Below are positions 36,392 through 44,798 of a stretch of 64,000 bases of DNA, piece by piece. The stretch's first letter is position 1; each line of letters begins with the position of its first letter. A program made the position numbers and the translations under genes. The DNA lies in the NCBI RefSeq assembly GCF_001466725.1, contig NZ_CP013650.1, positions 2,356,001 through 2,420,000 of the forward strand. Direction: 5' to 3'. The DNA is from Lacimicrobium alkaliphilum. Lineage in GTDB: Bacteria; Pseudomonadota; Gammaproteobacteria; Enterobacterales; Alteromonadaceae. Below the pieces are notes generated by a model. The model was not told where the DNA came from and ran no database searches. It saw only the letters and a program-made list of their open reading frames with translations.

Positions 36392-37030
36392 TCAGGCTCG
36401 CACATAGCGCAAATGGGCAGCATCGGGAGTATTCAGCACCTCGTCAATACAAAACTCTGGCATAGCCTGGTGCAGGTTCTCAAACAGGCGCCTTCCACCG
36501 CCAAATAATACCGGCGCCAGGGCAATTTCCAGCTCATCAATAACACCCAGATTTAAATACTGCTGGATTACATTCGCGCCTCCCGAGATGCGGATATCGC
36601 GATCACCTGCGGACTCTCTGGCCTGTTCAAGGGCACTTTCGGGGCCGTCATTGACGAAGTAGAATGTTGTTCCACCGGGTCGGACCCAGGGTTCGCGCTT
36701 CTCATGGGTAAGAACATATACCGGAGTGTGAAACGGCGCCTCATCGGGCCATGAGACCTCGCCTTGCTCGAACATTCTCATGCCCATGATGTTTGCGCCG
36801 CTACGCTCCATGGTGTAGCGAAGCATGTCATTAACCGCACCGGTCTCTCCGCCTGGCCCGAAGTTGAGGTTCTCGCGGAAGTACTGCTGTTTCAGGATCC
36901 AGCTCATCATCGTACCCCACTTCGCTCCCCACTCCTTGTACTCCGGGCTGTCCCAATTTTCTAAGGTCATGCCTTCTGGTGCCATATAGCCGTCCAGACT
37001 AAGTCCGATGTTTACAAATACTTTGCTCAT
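36392..37030 (-). CDS. Dihydrofolate reductase family (RibD C-terminal-like) protein
   Basis: 212 aa. N-terminal VFVNIGLSLDGYMAPEG is the RibD/DHFR-like strand-loop, and GGANVIQQYLNLGVIDELEI near 150 with GGGRRLF near 183 form the NADPH-binding and C-terminal blocks. It probably reduces a pteridine-like or other small substrate; not a classic folate DHFR. The ATG at 37030 (MSKVFVN) matches family starts better than the upstream in-frame ATG at 37066. Members are frequent in soil and marine integron cassettes. Confidence 0.87.
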   Translation of the reverse strand: MSKVFVNIGLSLDGYMAPEGMTLENWDSPEYKEWGAKWGTMMSWILKQQYFRENLNFGPGGETGAVNDMLRYTMERSGANIMGMRMFEQGEVSWPDEAPFHTPVYVLTHEKREPWVRPGGTTFYFVNDGPESALEQARESAGDRDIRISGGANVIQQYLNLGVIDELEIALAPVLFGGGRRLFENLHQAMPEFCIDEVLNTPDAAHLRYVRA

Positions 37031-37066
37031 TACAGTTTTCTCTGACTTGTACCTTGTATGTAACAA

Positions 37067-37655
37067 CTAGTCGAAGCCAACACTGGATAATCGACATACC
37101 AGACCGAATTTATCGACTAACCAGACTGATGGCCTGTCGCGCGCTTAAACGGCGAGCAACCTGTTGCTAGTCCAGCGGCCGAAGTCCGAAAACAAGTGCT
37201 GGTCAGCAGCCGCGGAAAGCGCGACTGCCTGAAAATACTGTGGGGTTGCAAACGGCACTGGCTCCCTGTGTGGTGGTTCGGGCTACTTTCCATTGTGGCT
37301 CTCTGTTTCGCTGGTTAAGAATTCAGTCTGCCAGATTTTCAGGCTGTGGTGAACTGCTTTGTCTAACACCGTGAACCAGGGTGCTGGCCGACTGGCACAC
37401 CCACGTTCATATGAATGAACGTCAAGTCTTACGACCCCTTGTTCAGTCGTTAACACCCGCCACGCACAGTGCATCAGACCTGCCCCCCGAATCCACTGAT
37501 CCCGTATCCCAAACTGTCTTGTTTATTCCCTTATGGTTCTTGTCGAAGGCGAATTCAGGGGAAACTTAGGCAATACCGGCACGTCTGGCTAAGAAATGCC
37601 GAAAGTGTCAATGTAAAACTCATCTTCATCAGACCCGACAGCACAGGAGTGTCCG
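37067..37655. other. Intergenic stretch at the border of the first cassette block
   Basis: About 590 bp. No convincing gene: a 63-codon minus frame at 37283-37474 has no recognised family. GTCTGGCTAAGAAATGCCGAA near 37585 resembles one arm of repeat E2, perhaps a remnant. Confidence 0.4.
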
Positions 37656-38912
37656 TTAATCCTTCCACGAAAGACGGGCGGCTAAACGCGCCTCATCAAC
37701 CTGCAGCGAAAACGACCAGCCATTGCGCTCACACAGCCTTTGCACGATACCCAGACCCAGACCATAGCCGTGAGACGACGCCTCGGTCGGCGTCTGCCGC
37801 CCATCAGCGTCACGGCTCAGCTGATTGGTGACTGACAGCTCATGCTCTTTGATGCGAATCTTGATCGGTCCCTGCCCGTCGAGGGTGTGCTCGAACGCAT
37901 TTCGCACCAGATTATTGACCGCGATAGCAAAAGCCTGCGGATGTCCGCAAACGCTGGGGTTTGCGAGTTCGTCGATATCAACATCGACCAATTTTCCGCT
38001 CAGCAGGTAGCGCTGCTGATCTATCGCCCGGCTCACCAGCGGCATCACTAAAAACTGCTCGTCATAAAAGCCGTCGTCAGTTTCGCGGGCGAGGCACAAG
38101 AACATTTCAATGGTGGTTTTCATGTCGAGCGTGGCACGCCTCACCCGATCCAGCGCCTTCACATCGGCCGCTGACAGCTCGCTTTGTTCCAGCAGCTCAA
38201 GCGCACCTGTAATTACCGTGATTGGCGTGCGCAGCTCATGACTGGCTGAACTGGTAAAGTAGCGCTCCCTGGCAACAAAAGCGCTGATACGCTCAAGGGT
38301 CTTCTCAATGGCCCCAGCGAGCACACCAACCTCATCATCACCGAACCGGCCAGACTCTATACGTTTATAATCTTCGCCCGATAGTTGTTCCAGGTCGATA
38401 TCAGCGACCACTTTGGCCAGTTGCGCCACTGGGGCGACAGCTCTGCGCATCACAACAACTCCCAGCCCGAAACCAAGAACACCCAGCGTACCGACGACAC
38501 CGGTGATAACGAGCAGCAACCACCAGTCCTCTGACGATGCCGCCTCAATCCCGGCAACATCGAAAACCACAAAGGCGCGCGGCGATTCATTTTCGGCTGA
38601 TGGCTCTTCATTGTCGGCAGACAGCACTGCGACATGCAACTCTTCGGATTCGAATTCGTACAATCCCTCAGCGGGGTTTGTTTGCGCCCAATCCCTCAGT
38701 GATTCCGGCAAGCTGGCAACGTCATCGTAGCCGCGAAGGTTCATTGTTGCAGCAGGATAGCTTTCGGCGGCTACCTGTAGCTGTTGCGTCAGCACTCGGT
38801 CTTCGGTCAGCCTGATCGCAGCCAGGAAAGCGAATCCCCAGGCCACGCTGAGTACAGCAACACAGATCGCAAATGCAAATGCGACACGCTTGCGCAAACT
38901 GTGCCGGTACAT
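37656..38912 (-). CDS. Sensor histidine kinase
   Basis: About 418 aa. Two membrane helices (near 10-32 and 150-172 from this start) bracket an acidic periplasmic sensor. HAMP region, then the H-box SHELRTPITV with the phosphorylated histidine, N-box NNLVRNAFEH and G-box GYGLGLGIV: a complete HATPase kinase. Partner of the response regulator just upstream. The ATG at 38912 (MYRHSL) lies 1 bp outside repeat E5; in-frame starts at 38933 and 38966 lie within E5, so the element could have extended the protein. Confidence 0.88.
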   Translation of the reverse strand: MYRHSLRKRVAFAFAICVAVLSVAWGFAFLAAIRLTEDRVLTQQLQVAAESYPAATMNLRGYDDVASLPESLRDWAQTNPAEGLYEFESEELHVAVLSADNEEPSAENESPRAFVVFDVAGIEAASSEDWWLLLVITGVVGTLGVLGFGLGVVVMRRAVAPVAQLAKVVADIDLEQLSGEDYKRIESGRFGDDEVGVLAGAIEKTLERISAFVARERYFTSSASHELRTPITVITGALELLEQSELSAADVKALDRVRRATLDMKTTIEMFLCLARETDDGFYDEQFLVMPLVSRAIDQQRYLLSGKLVDVDIDELANPSVCGHPQAFAIAVNNLVRNAFEHTLDGQGPIKIRIKEHELSVTNQLSRDADGRQTPTEASSHGYGLGLGIVQRLCERNGWSFSLQVDEARLAARLSWKD

Positions 38913-38913
38913 G

Positions 38914-39180
38914 AGAGGCTGTTTATCTTTCATATACCCCTCTGTTGAGAGATAAAAATGGCTCAATCAAGGCGCGAGTGGTGTGGTTTAGCCATCTAAA
39001 CGAACCGGGCGCAACGCAGAGTGAGCCATTTTTAGCCTCAACCCATAGGGCTGGGGCCATTTTTCCGCCCAACGGCGTTATCAGTCGCTTATTTAGGCCC
39101 ACTAAACTTTACTCCTGTTGCCTTGCTGGACAATAAAATGGCCGCCAGCAGAGCGCGTATATGAAAGATAAATAGCCTCT
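38914..39180. repeat. Three-way-junction repeat element, copy E5
   Basis: 267 bp inside the regulator-kinase operon. Outer arms AGAGGCTGTTTATCTTTCAT and its inverse (one mismatch). Branch A pairs TAAAAATGGCTCA with TGAGCCATTTTTA perfectly, with inner GTTTAG-CCAT-CTAAAC. Branch B pairs GGCCATTTT with AAAATGGCC around TTAGGCCCACTAAAC. It overlaps the regulator stop codon by 2 bp and ends 1 bp before the kinase ATG. Confidence 0.92.
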
Positions 39181-39880
39181 AAGTATCCTCTGCAATGCGG
39201 TACCCGATGCGGTGCACCGTATGAATCAGCGGGCTTTCAAACGGCCTGTCGATGGCCTGCCGCAGCTTGTACATATGCGAGCGAAGCGCATCACCATCGG
39301 GGCGCTCGTCAGCCCACAGCAAGGTTTCAAGAGCATCGCGAGCCACAACAGACGGCGCCTCTTCCATCAGTCGTTGCAGTAGTTTCATGCCAGCAGGGTT
39401 GAGATCAACGCGCCGTCCCGCGCGATGCACCTGCAGCGTGGATCTGTTCAGAGTCAGCTCACCAACAGTTAAAAGGTTGTCGGTTTTTCCGTGACTGCGT
39501 TTGTACAGCGCCTGCAGTCGCGCATGCAGCTCTTGTAATGCGAATGGCTTGACCAGATAGTCGTCCGCCCCCGCCGCAAAGCCTTTCAGTTTATCGTCAA
39601 GGGTGTCTCTGGCCGTTAGCATAAGCACGGGCGTTTCCAGTTTGGCATCAGCGCGCAGCTTTTGGCAGAAACTCAGGCCATCCATCCCCGGAAGCATCAG
39701 ATCCAGAACAATAACGTCGAACGGATTCGTCAACGCAAGGTGCATCGCGCTAATACCGTCATAGGCAAAATCCAGAATATAGCTATGCTTTTCGAGATAT
39801 GCGGCAATGTTCTCACAAATGTCGCGGTTATCTTCGACAATCAACACTCTAATCGGCGCTTCACCAAGTTTGCCTATCAT
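39179..39880 (-). CDS. OmpR-family response regulator
   Basis: 233 aa. Receiver domain: acidic pocket VEDN, phosphoacceptor aspartate in VIVLDLMLPGMDG (near 54), Thr in MLTARD and Lys in YLVKPFA. Winged helix C-terminal domain with LRSHMYKLRQAIDRPF and TVHRIGYRI. The ATG at 39880 has GGGAGGG upstream. Lies 28 bp after the TonB receptor gene and is paired with the kinase; together they probably control receptor expression or related uptake genes. Confidence 0.92.
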   Translation of the reverse strand: MIGKLGEAPIRVLIVEDNRDICENIAAYLEKHSYILDFAYDGISAMHLALTNPFDVIVLDLMLPGMDGLSFCQKLRADAKLETPVLMLTARDTLDDKLKGFAAGADDYLVKPFALQELHARLQALYKRSHGKTDNLLTVGELTLNRSTLQVHRAGRRVDLNPAGMKLLQRLMEEAPSVVARDALETLLWADERPDGDALRSHMYKLRQAIDRPFESPLIHTVHRIGYRIAEDT

Positions 39881-39907
39881 CTGCTGCCCTCCCTTACCAG
39901 GCACGAT

Positions 39908-42292
39908 TTACCAAGCATAGTCCAGTCGCAGACCAATCAGTGGCTCGGCTTCGCTATCGTCCTTCACTTCAACGCCACGGCGGTAGTCAAATTCGCTGTC
40001 ATCGCTCGACGATGCTGCCGTTACGTTGATGACATCGAGAAAGGCGGTGATATCTATGGGGCCAAATGCGCGCCGATAGTCAACGCGAACGTTCAACAAA
40101 CCTGAACCGCTTTTGCGACCGACATTGCGCTCAGTGATCTCTTTCGAGTAGCGTAGCGGTTGTCCTGGCCCCAATACGTCTGAGTGAATAATAAATTCGT
40201 CGTCTGGCCTGCCGGAAAGATATTTGTAGCGCCCGGCGACTTTCCAGCGGTCGCTGATTTCCCAGGTCAGGCCAAGGGTGGCGACATGCTTGCGGCTGAA
40301 TTCTGCGGCTACCTCACCGCGACCGTCTTTGCGGTCGACTTCAGCATCGTTGTAAGAGTAAGTTGCGGTCGCGTAAAGGCCTTCGAAGACCGTACCCATG
40401 ATCACGATATCGACGCCGTACGATGTGCCGTCACCAATGTTGGCAAAGGTTCCGCTTGCCCGATCAAGGTCTACCACCAGGTCGTCGAGGTTCTGATAAT
40501 AGGCCTCCGTTAACACCGACCAATTGTTGTTCGGGAAATATTTTAAACCAACACTACCATGGGTGATTTTTTCGGTCTTAAGGTCGTTTGACTCGTTAGC
40601 GGCAAGCTCTAAAAACCGTGGCGACTGATGAAACAGCCCTGCGGTCGCAAAATATCTGACCATTTTACCCGGCTGCCAGTTGACGCTGAACCTGGGCGAC
40701 GCGAAGCTTTCATCGGCAAAACCGTCCCGTTCGACCCGTAAGCCAGTGCCAAAATCCCAGTCACCGAGTTCAAAAACCTGATCGACGTAGCCAGCATAGT
40801 TCGTTTCTTTCTGACTTATTGAAGAGTTGATATTCTCGGGCTCAAGCACAATAAAACGCTGCTCGGGGTCTGGTCTGAAATCATCGTCGTCGTAGATGAA
40901 CCGGTTCCAGTCGCCATCCAGAACAGTGTTGTAGTCCAGTTCAATTTGCGTTACCCGAACACCGGCACTGAACACACCCCATTGATTCACTGTCTCAAAA
41001 TCACTTCTCCAGCCAATCTCCGTTTCATCTTCACCTATGGTAATAATGTCTTCCCGCACCGGAAAATCAGACGCGGGTGATCCCGCAGGTACGAGATCAG
41101 GAAAAGCTTCGCCCTCTGAGCTGATCTTGTCGCTTTTGCGGTAGTAAACCTTATTGGTCCAGACCGCTTTTTCACCAATCAATGATCGCAATGTGAAACC
41201 GTACAAGTCACTATCCTGTTCAAAATCCAGCAGCGCAGCATCTTCGAAATTGGGCGATTCGAAAACGTGAGTTACGCCGCGAGTATAGTCCTCGTGTGTA
41301 TCCATCAGCAGAACTTCAAACGTGTGGTTCTGGTTGATTGGTATGACCGACTTTACGATGATATCTCTTAACACAGGTTCCCCAATGTCCAGTTCGTCAA
41401 TCGTTTCAAACAAAGCGCCGAAGTCCAGTCGCCGGGCAGAAACGAGCATCGTTGCGTCTTCGGTGATACCAATAGGGCCGTCGTAGCCCACTTCGTAGCC
41501 TGCAAGGTCGTAGCGGAAACTTGCTGAGGGGCTTGGATTGCCACCGGCGACGTCCAGTTTGAGCAGCGATGCAGCCCGACCACCATAAGCAGGGCCCCAC
41601 CCGCCGGGTGAGAACTCTGCTCCGCTGATAACGTTCGGTGCGAAAATCGAGAAACGGCCACCACCACCGACATCTTCCTCTTCACCTAATGTCGCGTCAA
41701 AGTGCACCGCTTTATCAAAGGGAAAGTCATCAACGAATAACAAATTATCTCTTGGGCCACGGCCGCGTACACTAAAGCTTGCGAATTCACTGGCGGATGC
41801 CAGGCCAGGCAATCCGTCCAGCGCGAGGAGCGGATCTGCGCCACCGCCCACAGCGCTTCGCAACGCTTCTCTGTCAAGATAGGTGCTGGAAGCTGATGCA
41901 AATGCATTGGTTTGCTTTCCCAGAACAACCACTTTCTCAATTTCCACTTCTCTAAGTTCGAATTCAATCCTGATATTCTTGCGCGTAACCACGCGTACAC
42001 TTGGTTCGTACAATGAAGCGAACCCGCTTTTTGCTACGTTCACCGAGTAGAGACCGGGGTCGAGCTGTTCAACAACGATACGACCTTGTGCATCGGTTTC
42101 TATAGTTTGCGTGGAATCGGTTTCCCGTTCCTTGATCGTGATCTGCACGTTTGATAGTGGCCGCTCAGTATTCTGATCTTTGACTATAACGGTCAGCGCA
42201 CCGGGCGCCTCTGCAGCGTGGGTAAAAAGTGGAACGCCAAACAGAAGCGCCCACAGAGTCAACCACGATACCTGTCTTAATTGCCTGCACAT
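39908..42292 (-). CDS. TonB-dependent receptor with N-terminal carboxypeptidase-regulatory-like domain
   Basis: 794 aa outer-membrane importer. Signal peptide (cleavage near THA-A, about residue 26), then a CarboxypepD_reg-like beta-sandwich (LTVIVKDQNTERPLSNVQI..., about 32-110), plug domain (about 130-260) and a 22-strand-type barrel ending in ...GLRLDYAW with terminal Trp. No FecR-type signalling domain. First gene of an operon with a two-component system. The ATG at 42292 follows GGAGG. Substrate unknown. Confidence 0.92.
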   Translation of the reverse strand: MCRQLRQVSWLTLWALLFGVPLFTHAAEAPGALTVIVKDQNTERPLSNVQITIKERETDSTQTIETDAQGRIVVEQLDPGLYSVNVAKSGFASLYEPSVRVVTRKNIRIEFELREVEIEKVVVLGKQTNAFASASSTYLDREALRSAVGGGADPLLALDGLPGLASASEFASFSVRGRGPRDNLLFVDDFPFDKAVHFDATLGEEEDVGGGGRFSIFAPNVISGAEFSPGGWGPAYGGRAASLLKLDVAGGNPSPSASFRYDLAGYEVGYDGPIGITEDATMLVSARRLDFGALFETIDELDIGEPVLRDIIVKSVIPINQNHTFEVLLMDTHEDYTRGVTHVFESPNFEDAALLDFEQDSDLYGFTLRSLIGEKAVWTNKVYYRKSDKISSEGEAFPDLVPAGSPASDFPVREDIITIGEDETEIGWRSDFETVNQWGVFSAGVRVTQIELDYNTVLDGDWNRFIYDDDDFRPDPEQRFIVLEPENINSSISQKETNYAGYVDQVFELGDWDFGTGLRVERDGFADESFASPRFSVNWQPGKMVRYFATAGLFHQSPRFLELAANESNDLKTEKITHGSVGLKYFPNNNWSVLTEAYYQNLDDLVVDLDRASGTFANIGDGTSYGVDIVIMGTVFEGLYATATYSYNDAEVDRKDGRGEVAAEFSRKHVATLGLTWEISDRWKVAGRYKYLSGRPDDEFIIHSDVLGPGQPLRYSKEITERNVGRKSGSGLLNVRVDYRRAFGPIDITAFLDVINVTAASSSDDSEFDYRRGVEVKDDSEAEPLIGLRLDYAW

Positions 42293-42451
42293 ATTACTAT
42301 CCTCCAACAATCCGCTGTATTTTTTTGATGAAACGCAGGGAGGATAGCAAAGCCAATGTAACTAAAACGTCGCCGTAATGTGAGCGCTACATTAAAGCCA
42401 GGATGGATGCCTGCAACCGGTTAAACTCAAGGGAAATAGCGGCACCACGTT

Positions 42452-42519
42452 ATGTAACGTGGTGCGCGGGACGTTTTGAAACGCCGCTAGCAGCGGCAAA
42501 ATCGTGCGCCTTGTTAAAA
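42452..42519 (-). repeat. attC site 8 (last of the array)
   Basis: On the minus strand TTTTAAC (42519-42513) to GTTACAT (42458-42452), with GCCGCTGCTAGCGGC in the centre. TTTTAAC complements the GTTAAAA at the start of the same cassette, as expected for a closed cassette. It overlaps the stop of the 134-aa gene. Confidence 0.88.
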
Positions 42520-42918
42520 GTCTGCATCAGCATCAAAATAAGTCTTATAGGTTTCAATTAGAGAATTTGAGACGGTGACTGATATTTTTCCGTCTTGTAA
42601 TGGTGAGCAGCATGTGGGGTTTTGATCTGAACTCTTGAATATTTTGCCAACCGAATTACCGCAAATTTCTAAGATAATAGCTCCATCCCGAATGCCAACA
42701 GACTCAAAATTCTTGTTGAGAGATGCAGACTTTACCCGTAGGCCAACAACTACACTTTCGTTTCCTTCGGCACGCCGAACTGGTAATAAAGTTCCTTTAA
42801 CGAAAATATGGTCAAACTTATCAAATAGCTGGTACGGACTACTGAAGCAATGATCTTGAGCGATCACTCCTTGCGCGAATAGAAGACTAATGAGAAAACA
42901 AGGAAACCTAATATTCAT
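42514..42918 (-). CDS. Exported hypothetical cassette protein
   Basis: 134 aa with a signal peptide (hydrophobic FLISLLFAQGVIA, cleavage near residue 20). Cysteines at CFSS, EICGN and CC suggest disulfides in the periplasm. No family recognised. Occupies its own gene cassette between attC 7 and attC 8; its stop codon lies in the attC core as is usual. Confidence 0.7.
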   Translation of the reverse strand: MNIRFPCFLISLLFAQGVIAQDHCFSSPYQLFDKFDHIFVKGTLLPVRRAEGNESVVVGLRVKSASLNKNFESVGIRDGAIILEICGNSVGKIFKSSDQNPTCCSPLQDGKISVTVSNSLIETYKTYFDADADF

Positions 42919-42931
42919 ATACCTCGTGTTC

Positions 42932-43009
42932 TTTTAACGCCGCCAACGACGACCGAGCGCAGCGAGGCCCAGCGCACGCAGTGCGCGATGCTGCTTGGCC
43001 TTGTTAAGC
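42932..43009 (-). repeat. attC site 7
   Basis: GCTTAAC (43009-43003) to GTTAAAA (42938-42932); arms AACAAGGCCAAGCAGC and GTCGTTGGCGGCGTT, with a GCGCACTGCGTGCGC centre. A textbook attC. Confidence 0.9.
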
Positions 43010-43363
43010 GTGACCATCTACGTCAAACCTGCTTTTAATTAAATTGGTGATTAATTGTATATCGGCTTCTTTACTTTGAGACCGATACTGCTCCGCGTTT
43101 GAGTTTACCCAGCTACCAACTACTCTGGCGCCTCCGGCTGGTGAACCTGAAAGCTGGATACCAAAGATATGATGGCCGGTCCAACTACGTACAAAGTAAA
43201 CCCACCCATTTTCTGAATATATAAACCACTTATCGTCCATGTCCGTTGGCTTGTGACCGGACATTATTTTCTCTGCATCAGCATCCCAGAAGAAATTTGT
43301 ATATCCCAAGTCTTCTCGTTCGTCTGGTATCGGCTTAGTTTTCCAGTCTGACTTTTTTACCAC
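43004..43363 (-). CDS. Hypothetical cassette protein
   Basis: 119 aa, soluble, tryptophan- and aromatic-rich in the middle (WFIYSENGWVYFVRSWTGHH). No signal peptide or known domain. Closed cassette between attC 6 and attC 7; its TAA is inside the attC core. Function unknown. Confidence 0.7.
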   Translation of the reverse strand: MVKKSDWKTKPIPDEREDLGYTNFFWDADAEKIMSGHKPTDMDDKWFIYSENGWVYFVRSWTGHHIFGIQLSGSPAGGARVVGSWVNSNAEQYRSQSKEADIQLITNLIKSRFDVDGHA

Positions 43364-43369
43364 GATGCT

Positions 43370-43441
43370 TCCTGACGCTTAATGCCCCTGCGTGTATGAG
43401 TCCCAGCGAGCGTAGCGAGTGAGTTTATTGGTTTGTTATCT
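43370..43441 (-). repeat. attC site 6
   Basis: AGATAAC (43441-43435) to GTCAGGA (43376-43370, a mutated GTTAGGA). The centre folds as CACTCGCTACGCTCGCTGGG. Overlaps the stop of the membrane protein gene. Confidence 0.75.
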
Positions 43442-43834
43442 GCCATGCACTAAACCTAAAAAAGGAAAGAATAACGAAAAAACGGCAAAAACTAAAAACA
43501 CATGAAAAGCTACTAAAAAGATGAAGCTTGAGACCTTGCTCCAAACTGAAACCAGTGACTCGAACAATGATGAGGCGAGAATGCACAGCAGTAAAGGGTT
43601 TGAAGTTTGAAACTTGTTCTTAGGGCGGTATTGTTGAACAGACTGAAACCCAATAACTAATACCAAGCCCGCAGCGAAACCAGAGTGAAAAATAAAACTA
43701 CTCAGTAGCGGCATGAAGTCCTTAGTAATCGCTGTTAAGGCCATTACGATTAAAAGAAACCCGATTATTTTTAGAGCCACGTAATTGCTATGTGGCTCAA
43801 ATTTTCTAGCAAATAATTTTGGTAAATATTCCAT
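43436..43834 (-). CDS. Small membrane protein, cassette-borne
   Basis: 132 aa from the ATG at 43834. Three or four hydrophobic helices (KIIGFLLIVMALTAI, FIFHSGFAAGLVLVIGF, PLLLCILASSLFES, FIFLVAFHVFLVFAVFSLFF). Inner-membrane protein with no known family. The longer frame from 43864 runs into the attC and is unlikely. Membrane proteins of unknown role are common in cassette arrays. Confidence 0.68.
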   Translation of the reverse strand: MEYLPKLFARKFEPHSNYVALKIIGFLLIVMALTAITKDFMPLLSSFIFHSGFAAGLVLVIGFQSVQQYRPKNKFQTSNPLLLCILASSLFESLVSVWSKVSSFIFLVAFHVFLVFAVFSLFFPFLGLVHGR

Positions 43835-43848
43835 TCTCAAACCAGTAG

Positions 43849-43926
43849 TGCTAGCGCCCGCCATAAGCGGCCGGGTGAAACAAGGCCCGGCGCACGAAGT
43901 GCGCGACCTTAATGGCCTGGTTATGC
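43849..43926 (-). repeat. attC site 5
   Basis: GCATAAC (43926-43920) to GCTAGCA (43855-43849, one mismatch to GTTRRRY). Arms CCAGGCCATTAAGG and CGCTTATGGCGGGCG, with a CGCGCACTTCGTGCGC centre. Follows higA. Confidence 0.85.
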
Positions 43927-44214
43927 GGCATCAAGGTCAATTTTTTGCACCTTGTCGAGCTTAACGCTTTTTCCCGCAACCCAGAGGTCATACATGTCTT
44001 GCATCGCAAGCCAGCTTTCAGGAGTCCGGCCCAAAGCCTTGGCAAGACGCAGCGCCATTTCCGGGCTAATACCGCTCTGCTGCTTAAGCAGGCGGTTTAA
44101 GGTGGACGGAGATACATCCAACCGCCCCGCCAAATAACGGCAACTCAGGCCAAAAGGCTCCATATAGGTCGCCAGAATGAACTCGCCGGGGTGTGGGGGG
44201 TTATACATCTTCAT
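43921..44214 (-). CDS. higA: HigA-family antitoxin
   Basis: 97 aa. NPPHPGEFILATYMEPFGLS is the HigA N-terminal signature, followed by the helix-turn-helix LAGRLDVSPSTLNRLLKQQS. It binds its own promoter and neutralises HigB. Its ATG overlaps the higB TAA (TAATG). The toxin partner is frameshifted, so the antitoxin is orphaned. Cassette-borne, with an attC directly after. Confidence 0.93.
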   Translation of the reverse strand: MKMYNPPHPGEFILATYMEPFGLSCRYLAGRLDVSPSTLNRLLKQQSGISPEMALRLAKALGRTPESWLAMQDMYDLWVAGKSVKLDKVQKIDLDAA

Positions 44215-44490
44215 TAGCGGTAATCCTCATAATCCAGTACACAAGCATTACCGTCGGAGAACTCAAACGTCAGCCTCCAGTTTCCATTAACGGTAATGGC
44301 CCAGCTACCCTTCCTGTCACCCTTTAGAGGGTGAAGCTTGTATCCGGGAATGTCTAAATCATTGATTTCCTTTGCTGTATCCAGTGCTGCCAGTTGCATG
44401 CACAGCCGCTTTCCATGTTTGGCCTGAATTCCCCGAGCACTACGTCTCGTAGAAGCGTTTCAGTCCTTTGTGTTTGAATGACTTAATCAT
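44214..44490 (-). pseudogene. higB: HigB toxin with 2-bp deletion
   Basis: ATG at 44490 begins MIKSFKHKGLKRFYET and then hits TAG. Moving the frame by two bases restores SARGIQAKHGKRLCMQLAAL and the conserved PLKGDRKGSWAITVNGNWR to the end. With two bases restored the gene is 93 codons, the normal HigB size. Residual starts inside would lack the first third, so an active mRNA interferase is unlikely. Confidence 0.88.
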
Positions 44491-44496
44491 GGGAAT

Positions 44497-44524
44497 ATTG
44501 TAGCGCATTGCGCAACGGGGTCAG
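44497..44524 (-). promoter_or_regulatory. Candidate promoter of the higBA cassette
   Basis: CTGACC (44524-44519), 16-bp spacer, TACAAT (44502-44497). The ATG is only 6 bp beyond the -10 box, which would give a leaderless message. The spacer contains TTGCGCAA, a possible HigA half-site. Confidence 0.45.
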
Positions 44525-44558
44525 CCTGCATACCGCCTTTTTCAGCGGCTTGTTCGCT
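44510..44558 (-). repeat. attC site 4 (degenerate)
   Basis: AGCGAAC (44558-44552) to GTTGCGC (44516-44510), shorter than the other sites, with a perfect TTCAGCG/CGCTGAA hairpin. Identified partly by its place between two toxin-antitoxin cassettes. Confidence 0.5.
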
Positions 44559-44568
44559 GAAATGCTTT

Positions 44569-44793
44569 TTATGGCTTCGTGTGCCAGGAAATGTCGATCT
44601 TTTTATGATGTGCGGCACAATCTCTGAGATAAAGGTTAATCAGGCTTTGATAAGGTACTCCGGTTTCTTCTGCCATCTCCTTAAAATATCCGACAACATC
44701 TTCGCTAAGCCTTATTGTTACAGGCTTTTTTAATTTAGAAGCATATGGATTCTTGCGTGATTTCATTGTTGAAAAATCATATTCATCTCTCAT
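44569..44793 (-). CDS. brnA: BrnA antitoxin
   Basis: 74 aa ribbon-helix-helix antitoxin: MRDEYDFSTMKSRKNPYA at the N-terminus and KKPVTIRLSEDVVGYFKEMA for the RHH fold, YQSLINLYLRDCA at the end. Neutralises BrnT and represses the operon. The ATG at 44793 follows AGGGG; a GTG at 44802 (GTGA overlap with brnT) is an alternative. Confidence 0.93.
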   Translation of the reverse strand: MRDEYDFSTMKSRKNPYASKLKKPVTIRLSEDVVGYFKEMAEETGVPYQSLINLYLRDCAAHHKKIDISWHTKP

Positions 44794-44798
44794 GACGC

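Noticed and set aside
37283..37474. 63-codon minus-strand frame as a gene
   Set aside because: No ribosome site and no recognised family. It may be a remnant of an unknown element.
37575..37605. Seventh copy of the three-way-junction element
   Set aside because: Only about 20 bases match one arm of E2; outer stem, branch A and loop motif are missing.
38914..39180. The repeat elements as insertion sequences
   Set aside because: At 243-272 bp with no ORF they cannot encode a transposase. No clear target duplications were seen. They could still be MITE-like.
37058..42458. TonB operon inserted between two halves of one attC junction
   Set aside because: GTTACAT occurs at both edges (37064-37058 and 42458-42452), which would fit, but a 7-base match is too little and the DHFR-like cassette lacks a matching core.
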